Shown here in pieces: positions 31,780-43,459 of a DNA stretch of 64,000 nucleotides (its first letter is position 1; each line of letters starts with the position of its first letter). The notes below the pieces were generated by a model. That model saw only the letters and a program-made list of their open reading frames with translations. It made no database searches and was not told where the DNA came from. Made by a program: the position numbers and the translations under genes. The stretch lies in the NCBI RefSeq assembly GCF_900324465.2, contig NC_046626.1, positions 5,787,459 through 5,851,458 on the forward strand, in the 5' to 3' direction. The stretch is from Anabas testudineus (Eukaryota; Chordata; Actinopteri; Anabantiformes; Anabantidae).

Positions 31780-34237
31780 ATGGAAGGAGAGCCTCTCTCA
31801 GCCCTGTGTACCCCTGCTTTTGTGGTGGATGTAGACAAAGTGAAGAGAAATGCCCAGCAAATGATTGAACACTTTGAGAAGCTTGGAGTTCAGCTTCGCC
31901 CACACATGAAGACCCATAAAACCCTGTATGCGCACACACACATACACTCTTACACTATAAAACACTCGTACAAATTGGCCGTATGTGTGGGATACGGATA
32001 AAGTCTTCATCTGTGCATTTGTGTCTCCAGGGAGTGTGCTGACATAATGACAGGTGGATCACGGAGGTGCATCGTGGTTTCCACGTTGGCAGAGGCCTGT
32101 TTTTATGCTGACCATGGATTTGATGACATCCTCTATGCTTACTCAGTTCCCTTTGATAAGGTTCTTAACTCACACAATAAACCAAGTTTTTTTTTATTTT
32201 TTAATGTTACTTATGTATAGCTGGAAAAGTGACATTATTAGAGGAACATAAAGAAGTCAGTATGTATGCTAAAACACAAATCCACCTGACTTTTAAAAGC
32301 ACAAATGCAAACAATAAAATTCATCAATTTGAAGAATTTCCCCATCGTGGGATGAATAAAGTCTATCTAGCAAGGCTCATAACTTTTAGCTGCTTCGGTT
32401 TAGGGGTAAGGTATTACTCATGCTGGCTCACCGCAAAGCTTACTTTTACTTGAAATAGTTATTTTTGTTCTGAATTGAAATGTTATTAAAACAGTGACTG
32501 AACAGTGACTAATTATTTCTGCCAACTGACTAATCAGTTATTATGAAGGTCAGTGCAAGCACATTATTGCAATATATTTGCACATTATTTCTTGCATTTT
32601 AACCATACTCTAAAATATCAATTGCACTCATTTATGATTATAAATGTGTATCTAGATAGAGCGTTGTGCAGTCTTGTCAGAAAGGCTGGAGCTCTTTCAA
32701 GTTTTATTGGATCACCCTGATGCTCTGGAGCAGCTCAAAAAGAGACCACTAAAAGATGGTCGACTGTGGCACGTCTGGCTCAAACTTGACTGTGGCAACG
32801 GGAGAGGTAAACATACAGAGAAATTAACCCTAATCCTCCCGACCTCCTGCTGATTGAGTGTTTGCTCTTTCTTGTAGCTGGTGTCCTGCATTCAGCATCA
32901 GAGGCTGTCAGATTGGCACAAGCCATCGCAGAGACTGAGGGTGTGCAGCTAACAGGAGTGTACGCTCACTGTGGGAACACTTATAACTGCAGAGGAGTGG
33001 AGCAAATTCAGACTGTTGCTCAAGAAACCACCAGCTTGACGCTGCAGTTTGTGGAAAAGTAAGACAAGCAATAAAGCTTTTAAGAAAGGATTTTAAAGTT
33101 CTAATACCTCAAAGGTGGAAGAGATTTTAAACTCGTAGAGTGATGTCTAATTGAAGAGCTTTATTGATATAATGGATAATTCAGGAGATTGAATTAATTT
33201 AGGTTTGTTTTCTGGCAGACTGAAATCTGTTGGGATCACCTGTAAGTCCAGCATTGGCTCCACTCCTTCCTGTAGCCACCCAGTCAAAGACATGTCACAG
33301 CTCAGTGAGGTGCATCCTGGAAACTACGTCTTCTATGGTGTGTGGATAGATGTAGTTGTACCAGTGTACCTTAATGTCAAAAAGTCATCTATAGAGCAGT
33401 GATGGTTTGACAAAGTATTTGTTGGCATGTTTTAGACGTGCAGCAGTCTTTGATCGGCTCATGCAGTCTGGAGGACGTGGCTGTGCGGGTTTTGACAAGA
33501 GTCATTGGACACTGCCCTCACAGGAACCAGCTCCTGATTGACTGTGGATGGACTGGAATCAGGTGCTGTTACTATTATTAAGTGCAGCTTCTTTCATTTT
33601 CCATTCTTACAAAATACAAATTAGTGTATATCAGTAGTATTCATAGCAACTACAGCTAATACAAGATCTAGCTTTGTTCATTCACTGCTACAATACTGAC
33701 TGTTAGCTTGTAAGCATCTGTCACCACACTTGAAATATTGTGATCCTATCCATCCAAACTTGGCCCAGATGTAACCTTTCACCTGCTGTTGCTTGCTCTT
33801 TCCAGTCTGGACGGAGCTGGAAAACTTCCCACTGGATTTGCCGTGATTGAAGGACATCCAAACCTCAAGTAATGATATCTCTACTTGCTTCAGAAGTCAA
33901 TGGTAAACTTGAGTGCAAGTGATGTAATGAGGGATTTGTCCTTCCAGGTTAGTATCTATGACGCAAGAGCACGGAAGAGTGGAGCCCATGTCAGGACCAC
34001 TGGACTACAGCAAATTCCCCCTGGGCACTCTGCTCACGCTGATTCCCTACCATGTTAGTACTGTTTAATGTGAAGTAAATCCTAGTGATGTGTTAGTTTT
34101 ATTGTGTGACTCTCCTCTTATCTGTTTCTCTTTGTTAATTTCTGCAGTCATGTGCAACAGCGATGATGCATCCTGTTTACCATGTGCACTCTGAGGGTCG
34201 TCTAGTGGGGAAGTGGACACCCACTCGCGGGTGGTGA
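31780..34237 (+). CDS. D-serine dehydratase family enzyme (PLP, fold III, zinc)
   Basis: Probably converts D-serine to pyruvate and ammonia. It belongs to the eukaryotic D-serine dehydratase / D-threonine aldolase-like family known from chicken and yeast. Exons: 31780-31925, 32031-32160, 32656-32806, 32878-33058, 33219-33337, 33436-33562, 33806-33868, 33948-34053 and 34148-34237, giving 370 residues, close to the roughly 376 of the chicken enzyme. The PLP-binding lysine is expected in PHMKTHK (Lys44). A late His-x-Cys (H341-S-C343) fits the zinc site of the family. The fold-III alanine-racemase-like barrel is complete. The ATG is the first after the acceptor and follows a spliced leader. The donor after 32160 (gttctt) is weak but required by frame. 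A D-threonine aldolase annotation is the main alternative. Confidence 0.88.
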
Positions 34238-34534
34238 ACAGCTGTCCAACTCTGCACTTGAACATGACTACGTTGGGATAGCTGAAATAATTCTGAGAGG
34301 ACCTTGTTTCACCTGTAGTCTATTTCATAAGCAGTGGACGTCTGTTTGAAGAATATTTACTGTATACCTCCTCTCCTCAATCCCTATGACAAAGGAAGCA
34401 TTTCAGTAGTAATCATTCCAAATTAAAAGTGCACTAACCTTTGATTAAATAGCGTATAATACTTTTGTAGATTCCACAATTGTTCTGTATAATGCAATGT
34501 GGAGAAAAACCACCTGTATACTTTTAAATGTCTA

Positions 34535-34540
34535 AATAAA
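34535..34540 (+). promoter_or_regulatory. candidate poly(A) signal of the D-serine dehydratase gene
   Basis: AATAAA 298 nt after the stop codon. Confidence 0.6.
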
Positions 34541-34879
34541 AGAATGGTTTAGGATAGCATTGTCTCCTATCCCCAATGTCATATTTGACTGTTTTGTGGC
34601 AAAGACCCAGCTGAATGCCATTAGACTCTGGAAACCTGTTTGTATTCCACATACCTTAATCCCTCATAAATATGAATTTAATAAAATCTTTTATTTCCAC
34701 TTGTTCCCTCTTTATTTTAAATTATAATACAGATATATTATTTTTAGATTTGTTATCATGATCACTGTAGGAGCAGTTGTGTTTTTGTTGATACAACTTA
34801 ATTCTTCAGTCACATAACATTCAGCAGCAGGTTGTGAGGTCAAGCGCGTAGGGCATTGTGGGAAATGGTGTTCTTAGAA

Positions 34880-35037
34880 GCGCGCTTGCTGATTGGCTGC
34901 CGTGTGACCTTTTGCTGTCACGTGGTTTAAAAACTTCAGGAGTATGGCGCGGAAAGTTGTCACGTTATCACACGGTTTAGCTTTCACTTAATAAACGAAT
35001 TAATTACATTTTTCGCTGGCGATACCGACACTGTCAA
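34880..35037 (+). promoter_or_regulatory. orc2 promoter and non-coding exon 1 with E2F site
   Basis: The segment holds an inverted CCAAT box (34892-34896), a CACGTG E-box (34919-34924) and GGCGCGGAAA (34946-34955), an exact E2F-type site in inverse orientation. A donor at 35038 (gtcaa|gtaagt) ends a short non-coding exon. E2F control suits a replication-licensing gene expressed before S phase. Confidence 0.65.
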
Positions 35038-35258
35038 GTAAGTTACTACAGTTCAGATACATCTGATTACGGTTCCGCTTTCCTTCAGCGGGCAGACGCT
35101 CTTTGTAGCCGCTGACTGGTTGTTCTCTTTGCACATTAACGTTACGCTGGCAGCTAAGTCTAATCTAGTTACCATGAACGTAGTATTAACAGATATGATT
35201 AGCATTAAAGCACACAACAACACGTCTTTACTGTCTCAATGTGTGCTTTCCTTTAGTC

Positions 35259-38200
35259 ATGAGCGTGTTAAAGGTGAAGTTCGTCGGTGATGGAGATGTT
35301 CTGGAGCACATCGTGGACAAGCAGGAGGGTATGTGCACTGTAGTCACTGCACGTCTGCTGCTGAAGTGCTTTTGTTCGTGGGCAGGTGTCAGACGGCTCC
35401 GTGTCCTGTTTGTGTTTGTGTTTGTGTTGTGACTTTAAAAGGTGCACAGAGCCACAGCGGGTCTGTTCAGAAGATGGTGACGTTTAAGAGCCCAGCTGCA
35501 CGACGGACGCGAGGGGATGGAGAACAGGATGTGGATGAAAATGAAGTGTTTGATGAGCAGAATTACATCCAGGCTTTAGGGGCAGGCAGTGCAGAAGGTG
35601 AGTGAGGCAGCTGTGATGGTTCATTTTCAGCCTTCTCAACCTCATTCTTCTCAAATAGAATATATAACTGTTTATTTCAGCTTATCTTTCTAACACACAC
35701 CTAGCTAAAACCAGTGCAGGTTGGATCCACCCAGTATTCAATGAGGGTAGATTTGACACAGTGCCTCCAATTCTTCCTGGTACAGCCTGAATTAGCATTA
35801 GTTACCAGTGAAACATAAAAAGTAGTCTTGTATTGTAAGTGGTTCTGTATTTTTTTTTTTTATTGCTTTCACAGAGGATGACGAGGATCTGTCCAGGGTG
35901 GCTGGATCCTCCATTTTCACTTTTCAGAAAGTCAAACGTGGTCACAGCATGGCTCAGACTGGTGAGAGCGTCCAGTACTCACAGGCTTTTTTTTTCCTTA
36001 GTAGAATAATATTCAATAACAAATGTTTTTGAGATGTATTACATACGGTTTTGTCGTTTATATGTAGCAAATGAGTTGGCACGGACACCTGGAAAAAGCG
36101 TGACTTTCAATACAACTCCCAATGTTGAACCCTCCACTCCCACCCGAACAGGCCGCAGTAAGTACAACTCTCCACCTCTACCTTTTTGTAGCCATCACAT
36201 CCTGTGTCCATTTCCATCGGTTAAGCTTGTTTTGTTTTCTCTGTCTCTCTATCTAGACCACAGAGGTGAAAGTAGGACACCACAGAGGGTGAGACCACAC
36301 TATTTGACTTCTCATGTTAACTTCAGGTCCAACAACCTTCGTGGACAACATTGTGGTTTGTGTAGAAATGCTGGGATTTTGTTGTGATGCTACTGCGTTT
36401 ACTCTCCTTTATACATGACAGAACAAAAAGGTCCAGTTTGTCTCTACAACACCACACAGGCTCAGGAAGAGAATGACAAGTGAGTTTGACATGTAATTAG
36501 AGAACTGACAAAGCATCTTACTGTAGTTAAATATGCAAAATTAGGCTTAAGCTGTAATTTAAAGCTGTGTTTTACATTCAGCTCCGAGCCTCCAGTCAGA
36601 CAGCGACAGTGAGCTGTCGCCCTCAGACTCAGGGGAAGATGACGATGATGATGGGATGCAGGAGGAGCAGAAAGTGAAGAAAGAGGACAAGGAGAACTCG
36701 AAGACTTCAAGAACACCTAGTAAAGCTTCATCTGCAGCTCTCTACAAAACTCCTGCCAAGAAAAGCAAAACCACTTCTGAACCCCTCACCCAGCCCAGTA
36801 TGGTGGAAGAGTATTTCGAGGCTCATGGCAGTTCAAAGATCTTGACATCAGACCGCACCCTAGATCGCTTACACACCCCTAAACTTGACAGGGTCGGTAC
36901 AGAACACCCAGTGATTTAAACATTTCAAATGTATTTCTTTCCCACCGTTTGGAGGTAACGTTTGTTGTTATATTGTGTTCTCAGGAGACATTGGTTCGGC
37001 TTTTAGAAGGGAAGCCATCGTGCTACTATAAAGAGATCCAACAGCTCCACGGCAAACACAGAAAGCACTTCAGCAAGTGGATGTTACAGTTACAGTTGAG
37101 TGTGGTTTGCTCTTGTAACTTGACTGTTAAAATATAAACATTACATTATAAATACAAACATTAGGTGTCTATGTGTTTGTGTGCAGGTTGGGCTTCAGTG
37201 TGCTGGTCTATGGTTTAGGCAGCAAAAAAGCTCTGCTGGAGGACTTCCGTGTGTCTCACCTTTCTGAAGAAATCCACCTCGTCATCAATGGATTTTTCCC
37301 TTCCATTACTCTTAAATCGGTCAGCACAGGCAGACTTCATAATTTAAAAAATGTCATTCCCCTACCAATTTAAAATAAAAGCCCCAACTATATTGATGTG
37401 GTTTTCTGGATTGTTTTTCTAAAATATCAATGTTTTCATTTCAGATTTTAAATGCTCTGACATGTGAGGTTTTAGACCACCAGGGAAGTTTCCGAACACC
37501 CGCAGACCAGATCCAGTTCATCACTCAGACCCTTAAAGACAGTGAGTGTGTCTGTAAATTGTCACTTTGTTAAACCTTGTGCTTAAATTCTGTGTTTCAC
37601 AATTAGGTTTGTCCTTGCAGGCCCAGATCTGCACGTGTACCTGCTCGTCCATAACATAGATGGACCGATGCTGCGAGGAGAGAAGACTCAGAGTGCTCTG
37701 GGGCAGCTGGCATCACTCCCCAACCTGCACTTGGTGGCTTCTTTAGACCACATCAATGCTCCTATAGGTGTGTGTTTGTTTTTCAGTGTAGATCATTTGG
37801 AAATATAAATAATGGAGATCTTTATTTCTAGCACTTTTCTTACACAGTTATTGGGTGTTGTTGATGAATTAAAATTGTGTTTCCAGTTTGGGACCAGTTT
37901 AAGCAGAGCCAGTTTAACTGGTTGTGGTGGGAGTGTGTGACATTCCAGCACTACGCAGAGGAGACATCATATGAAAATTCTCTCCTGGTGCAGCAGACTG
38001 GAGCTCTTGCTCTGTCTTCCCTTACGCACGTGCTCCGCAGCTTGACACCAAATGCAAGGTACCACATACAGTTAGATAAAATGTTAAATGGAAGATTAAT
38101 TGTTTGACAGTTGTTTTGTTTTTCTTTTTGCAGAGGAATTTTCAAACTGCTGGTGAAATTTCAGCTGGAAAACAAAGACAATCCTTCATACACAGGTGTG

Positions 38201-38580
38201 AACACATGGTGTGAACTTCTAAACAGATTTCCACTTACTTTGTCAGTGTATTGCTATAAGATTGCACTGTGTCCTGTGTCTGTGTGCAGGATTGTCATTC
38301 CAAGATTTCTACCAGCGTTGTCGAGAAGCGTTCTTGGTCAACTCTGACCTCACGCTGAGGACTCAGCTGACTGAGTTCAGAGACCACAAACTGATTCGGA
38401 CACGCAAGGTGGAGCTCTGGTTAATTTTACAGTTATTCAGTAATGCTCTGCAGATTTTGATGCCTCAGGCTTATGTTTATTTCTGTGATTGTCCAGGGTG
38501 CAGATGGAGTGGAGTATCTTATTGTTGCTGTGGATGCGAGCACGTTGATGGATTTCCTGGAGAACGAGGAGGGTGATTGA
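35259..38580 (+). CDS. orc2: origin recognition complex subunit 2, complete
   Basis: ORC2 is a core subunit of the six-part complex that binds replication origins and loads MCM helicase in the nucleus. Fifteen coding exons: 35259-35328, 35442-35597, 35875-35961, 36068-36157, 36257-36288, 36422-36479, 36582-36892, 36985-37094, 37187-37319, 37445-37541, 37621-37767, 37887-38058, 38134-38195, 38290-38408 and 38497-38580. They give 575 residues against about 577 in human. The N-terminus is charged and disordered (acidic runs, TP sites such as ARTPGKS). Then come [20 protein letters not shown], the AAA+-like domain ([14 protein letters not shown]) and the C-terminal winged-helix part ([20 protein letters not shown]). 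The ATG follows an acceptor, so it starts in exon 2. The acceptor at 35441 is purine-rich and weak but fixed by frame. Confidence 0.95.
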
Positions 38581-38808
38581 GGAGAGATGGCTTTTGATTT
38601 CTGCTAAACATAACTTAAGAACTGACTTTCCCAGCAGAGTCTGGTTGAATTAGTAATTGATATAAATGTGATGAACAGAAGACACCAGCCCATCTTACAG
38701 GCACAGCTTAAATCAAAATATCCATGGAATGTTTTGACATCCTAAATACCTCTTTGTAGCACTGTGACATTCACACTGTATCCATGTTTTGAGCTAAAAA
38801 TATGTGTA

Positions 38809-38841
38809 ATTAAAATCAAAGTTAATGTATTGTTATTTATT
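38809..38841. promoter_or_regulatory. facing poly(A) signals of convergent orc2 and cfap410
   Basis: On the + strand ATTAAA at 38809-38814 can end orc2 (stop 38580). On the - strand AATAAA (38841-38836) can end cfap410 (stop 39031). The signals face each other within 33 bp, so the two 3' ends probably abut or overlap. Confidence 0.5.
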
Positions 38842-39030
38842 CTCTTTAATTACAGAAATATTTTACATGTAGCAAAACTTTGATTTGTTCTTACAAAGGC
38901 ATGCTGCTATAAAAGCAAAAAAAAAAAAACAAGTTTAACATGACGCCACGTGAAATGAAAATGAACATGAAAAGGCTCTGTGCATTAGTTTAGATGTGTC
39001 ATGCATATTGCAATCTGAGTGCATGCTGTG

Positions 39031-40180
39031 TCAGTGTTGGATTTCAGCAGTTTTCTGTGTTTGCAGTGAATCCTTCAGTGTTTCTGAGTCCAGTGTGTAA
39101 GTCTGAAGTCTGTTCTGCGTAGTTGTGTACACAATGCGAAGCTCCTCTTCATCCAAATCCCTCAGCAGAAGTAGAATTGCATCAAGCGCGTGTGTCTGAA
39201 AAGAAAAAATTATCAGTTAATGGCTTATGTGATGAGAACATTCAAAGTGCTTTTTAGGAGAATATGATCTCAGATGAAAGATTACCTTTCTCTGAAATGA
39301 TCTGGTTTCTCTGGTTGATGGGGAAGAAACGGAGGGGAACTTGTCTCTGGACAGGGGCTTCATCCCTAACTCCTGCCGGATTTTACTAAAATGAAGAATA
39401 AGGAGAAAGGTTTTATTTATGTCAGAAGATGCTTTTCATCCAAGTAGATTCGGATTTCTGTGCATGATGGTTTCTTTCTATAAGGCTTACTTGGTCTCCA
39501 CCATGTTGTAGTTGAGCGGGTCATTCTCTGTCTCTGCATCTGGGAGTCCATTGTTGGAAAGCTGGCTTTGGACACCGTCTGGCGGAGTGATGACCTCTTC
39601 ACCCTCCATGAGAGCTAGCGCAATCTCATCTTCTGTCACTACTGCACTCAGAAAATAAACACACACTTATAATTATGACTCCACAGCAGATACTAGAAGC
39701 ACCTTGATGTAAACTTTCATTGCTATCCTCCGTTCCTACCACTCTAATCATTTCAGTCACTGAAATGCACATTAATCCAGCACAGTCATGTCATTTACAT
39801 GCTTCTGTTGCAACTGAGGAGTCTGGCAAAGACACTGCACTCTCACCCTGATTGTCCAGCTTCTGGAGGCGAGGCAAGCATCGTAGGACAGTGAGCCGAT
39901 ACTGGCTCAGGTCAGTTCCACAACAGGGGTTTTCAGCCAACCAGAGCACTCTGAGACGTGTCAACAGGCGCAAATGAGACAGCTCAGAGAGGGAGGGGAT
40001 CATGTTTCTCCTCAGGTAGAGCTCACATAGAGACAGACAGCCAGCCAGAGGAGCAAGAGATGAGATGTTGTTGACGCTATGAGGAGACAGGGAGAAGAAC
40101 ATCACTAACTTCTTATTCCACCTCCCAAATTGGTCACTGCAAGTGTGACAGGAAAGTCTTTCTGTAACTAGTGACACAAC

Positions 40181-40221
<41 letters not shown>

Positions 40222-40575
40222 CCAGTGGAAAGATTAGCATATACCAACCTTAGTGTCAGGACCTTAATGTTGGTCATTTGAGAGAAGATAGAAATCTGGA
40301 AAGAGGTAGAAAAAAAGTAGATTTGAGATAATAGTGGGTTACATATTCGAACAAATATTATTTCTATATTAGCTGTTGATTACTCACATCCGTGAGGCTG
40401 CATCCCCTGAAAAAATGAAACACAGCGTTAACGAAAATACGAGACACATCAGCACGTCAAGTCAACAACAACAACATTAGTGATGGGCTGACGTTTACCA
40501 GCAGTTCAGTTTCTTCACGCTTTCCAAGTCGGAGGCCTTAGCCTTAGCAAGAACTAGTTTCCGTGTTAGCTTCAT
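39031..40575 (-). CDS. cfap410: cilia and flagella associated protein 410 (C21orf2)
   Basis: A small leucine-rich-repeat protein of the ciliary base that, in mammals, binds NEK1 and affects ciliogenesis and DNA repair. Exons in transcript order: 40575-40499, 40406-40388, 40295-40249, 40076-39847, 39641-39491, 39385-39286 and 39195-39031. These give 262 residues against 256 in human. The start [20 protein letters not shown] nearly equals human [20 protein letters not shown]. The LRR block carries [15 protein letters not shown] and [20 protein letters not shown]. The C-terminal helix ([16 protein letters not shown]) matches the human helix used for oligomerisation and partner binding. A 19-nt exon (40388-40406) encodes part of the first repeat. 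Convergent with orc2 and divergent from rpl37a. Confidence 0.93.
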
Positions 40576-40997
40576 AGCGTATAACCTGAAATACTCGACA
40601 AGAAATAATGTTTTCAACGCACTATTTCTCTACAAACCACAAAGGCCGCATTCTGACGAGCTAAGTGGACAAACATTTCAACTCGGCAGCAGCGGGGATG
40701 TGGACGTCCTGCACGAAATACGCAGGCGCGTAGCTAGCGAAGCGTCCTTAGTTACGGGCAATTCATGTCCTTTAAAAATGTCTTTACATTAATAATTTCT
40801 GTTATTGTCAGATAACCAATTATAAACTATAAAGCTAACGACTCAATTATTCACTGGGATGCATATATTTATTTTTGTGTGTAATTGTAATTTCTAAAGT
40901 CTGCGAAAACTCTAACTCCCATAATTCCGCGTCGACTGGGTAAATCGCGCCTGCGCGGTAAGCAATCCCTCTTTGGACTTGCGTCTCCACTGAAACG
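40576..40997. promoter_or_regulatory. shared divergent promoter region of cfap410 and rpl37a
   Basis: The two start codons lie 422 bp apart on opposite strands. Near rpl37a, 40946-40957 reads cgcgcctgcgcg, close to an NRF1 site. A pyrimidine stretch (ccctctttgg, 40967-40976, or cttgcgtctcc) just before the ATG could be the TOP-type start typical of ribosomal protein mRNAs. CpG density is high on both flanks. Confidence 0.6.
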
Positions 40998-43359
40998 ATG
41001 GTGAGCCCTGAGTGTTCCCTCTGTAATCCATGTCAATCTAACGTTTTATGTGCTACAACTGATATAAAATCACATTCTTATGGGTTGCAGTGATGTTGTT
41101 TGTGAGACCTGAATAACAATTGTGTTGATCTTGAGTTTATGTCAATGGCAAAAACGATGTTTTCATGTCCTGTTGAAACATAAATGGCGGCCATCATTGC
41201 TATACAGCCTGAACCCAAGTACCGGGCGGGCTAAGCATATTAGCTTACTTTCGGCTATTACACTGTAAACCTGGTTATTGTTCAGAGGGCCCACAGGTTT
41301 AAGTAATTTGAAACATCGTTCAGCGTGTCTCGGCAGAACTTGTCTCCAAACCTGCTTGTCGAATTAGTAGTTGTTAGCTAGGTGGCTAGTCTGATACTGG
41401 TGTAATTTAGCATGTTGCACCAATGGGTCCCAAAATTGAATCACCCGGGATCTGTGGAATTTTTAAATCAACTTGACGGTGAAAAATGTGTGCTTGGTAG
41501 TTACAGTAATGTGTAACAGCGTGTTCCTCTTAACACTTTATCCTATTTTATCCCCAGAACTTCACTGGCTCTGTACAATGGGGATCTTAGCTGTCAGGAA
41601 GGGACACAGCTTCCTGACATTTCTGTAGCATCAATTCTGCATAGATGTAACACTGAATGTCAAATGTTTTACGGGCATGTGTCATTGATGCATATTTATA
41701 TCATTGTGACTTATTGTGTGTTCATGTCGTCCACAGGCCAAGCGCACTAAGAAGGTGGGGATCGTTGGTAAATATGGCACGCGTTATGGCGCGTCGCTGA
41801 GGAAGATGGTGAAGAAGATTGAAATCTCCCAGCATGCTAAATACACCTGCTCTTTCTGCGGCAAGGTAAGAATAACCCTAAGAGTCACCTAAGACTGCCC
41901 TGTGACTAATTTATGGTCATGTTGTGCATAAAGTAGTGCATGCATTAGGCATTCACAAATTTAATGTTTGAATTCTGCAACTGGCAAATTGACTAGACTG
42001 TCTTTGAAACTTATACTAATGTGCTACAAATTGTACTTGCAGACCAAGATGAAGAGGAGGGCTGTTGGTATCTGGCACTGTGGTTCCTGCAGGAAGACAG
42101 TGGCTGGAGGTGCTTGGACTTACAAGTAAGTTTGTTCTGCTTTGCTTTAATTCTGCCATCGAGCTTCATCTGGTAATAAGCAGTCACCTGGACTGAGACA
42201 TAACTGTCGACTCACCTTTATGGTTTTAGGGTTTCGTCTCCTGCTTTTACTCAATATATATACATCACTATATCATTTTGGTTTCAAAAGGGTGTTTGCC
42301 TTAATTGTAAGTAAATCCAAAGTCAAACAAGTCAGTCGGGACGTTAACATGCAATCAAGTAACTAAGTTGCAATTGGTTCTCTCACACATTATTTTACAA
42401 TTTAGATAGTTTGTGCTGTAAATAGGAATGGTATGACTCTGTCGCTGTCTCTCTCTCTCTCACAACAGTCACCTCCCCAAAACACGTATTTAAAAAAGTA
42501 GAGAGAAAAGAAAAATTTGTGGACCATGCTTCCAAAATCAGCTAAGGGCAGAGGAGAAATCACATTACTCGATTTCCAGTAACTATCTTTCTTGAGTACA
42601 TGTAAACGTGTTGACCGATTATCCGAAAAACCTGGTTTCTCTCAACAACGTAGTTACTTGAGTCCATGTATACACACTCAGTTATTTTATTGATTTGTAT
42701 AAACACTGATGAAAAGATGAAAGTTCTTTTCCAAGCTTGTAGTCTTTGTGATCCAAGAAGTCTAAATTAAATGTCAGTGATTTTAGTGTGAAACCTGCTA
42801 TTCAAGAATTCTCTCACCCTGCTTATTTTCTTTGGTGCATTTGTTAAGCACATAGTAACCTCTGAGGCCCTGATTAGATTTTGAAAATGGGAGGCATGAT
42901 GTGGTTTTTCCTTAGTATAAATTGGAAACTAATTTTGGTCTGTACTTGGATAGTTTACGTTTTTCTTTTTTAATTAGCCAACATACTAGAAGAAAACATG
43001 TTCATCACGTTCAATGTAGAAGCCACCAATGTTGTGTCAATGAAGAGAATAAATAATTCAGTGTAAATCAACAGTGGCTTTACAGCTAGCTAGACGCATA
43101 ATATGAAAACTCCCAAGATGGCATAAAACACCTAAAGCCAATATTATAGCCCCCCTCCAATGTTGCCAGAATCTAATCCAAAGCTTCTGTTGGGAAAGAA
43201 AAAGACACCTAGATTAATGGTAATATCTAGGTGTGTTAAGTTGGTGTAGTTAATAAAGTGACCTGACTGATGAATCTTTTTTCTTTCTATTGCAGCACAA
43301 CTTCCGCTGTCACAGTCAAGTCTGCAATCAGGAGACTGAAGGAGTTGAAGGACCAGTAA
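40998..43359 (+). CDS. rpl37a: 60S ribosomal protein L37a (eL43)
   Basis: Structural protein of the large cytosolic ribosomal subunit. Exons: 40998-41000 (the ATG alone), 41737-41865, 42043-42125 and 43296-43359, giving 92 residues, the same length as in mammals. The sequence begins [20 protein letters not shown] and ends [10 protein letters not shown]. The zinc ribbon cysteines are C39, C42, C57 and C60 (CSFC...CGSC). The start codon forming the last three bases of exon 1 is typical of ribosomal protein genes. AATAAA is at 43437-43442, 78 nt after the stop. Introns 1 and 3 (0.74 and 1.17 kb) were scanned for snoRNA boxes without a convincing hit. Confidence 0.97.
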
Positions 43360-43436
43360 ACCAGTGGGAAGATCACTGGTTGTTTTGGGACTTTTTCTAT
43401 AATTTATCCAACCTGGACATGGCCTCAACAACCAAA

Positions 43437-43442
43437 AATAAA
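43437..43442 (+). promoter_or_regulatory. poly(A) signal of rpl37a
   Basis: AATAAA 78 nt after the stop codon, as expected for a short ribosomal protein 3' UTR. Confidence 0.8.
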
Positions 43443-43459
43443 ACGGTCTGGAATGGAGT

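Noticed and set aside
41001-41736. Possible C/D-box snoRNA in rpl37a intron 1 ('gcagtgatgttgtttgtgag' and 'cctgaataa')
   Set aside because: Box C has a mismatch, no terminal stem could be paired and no guide is evident. Too weak to call.
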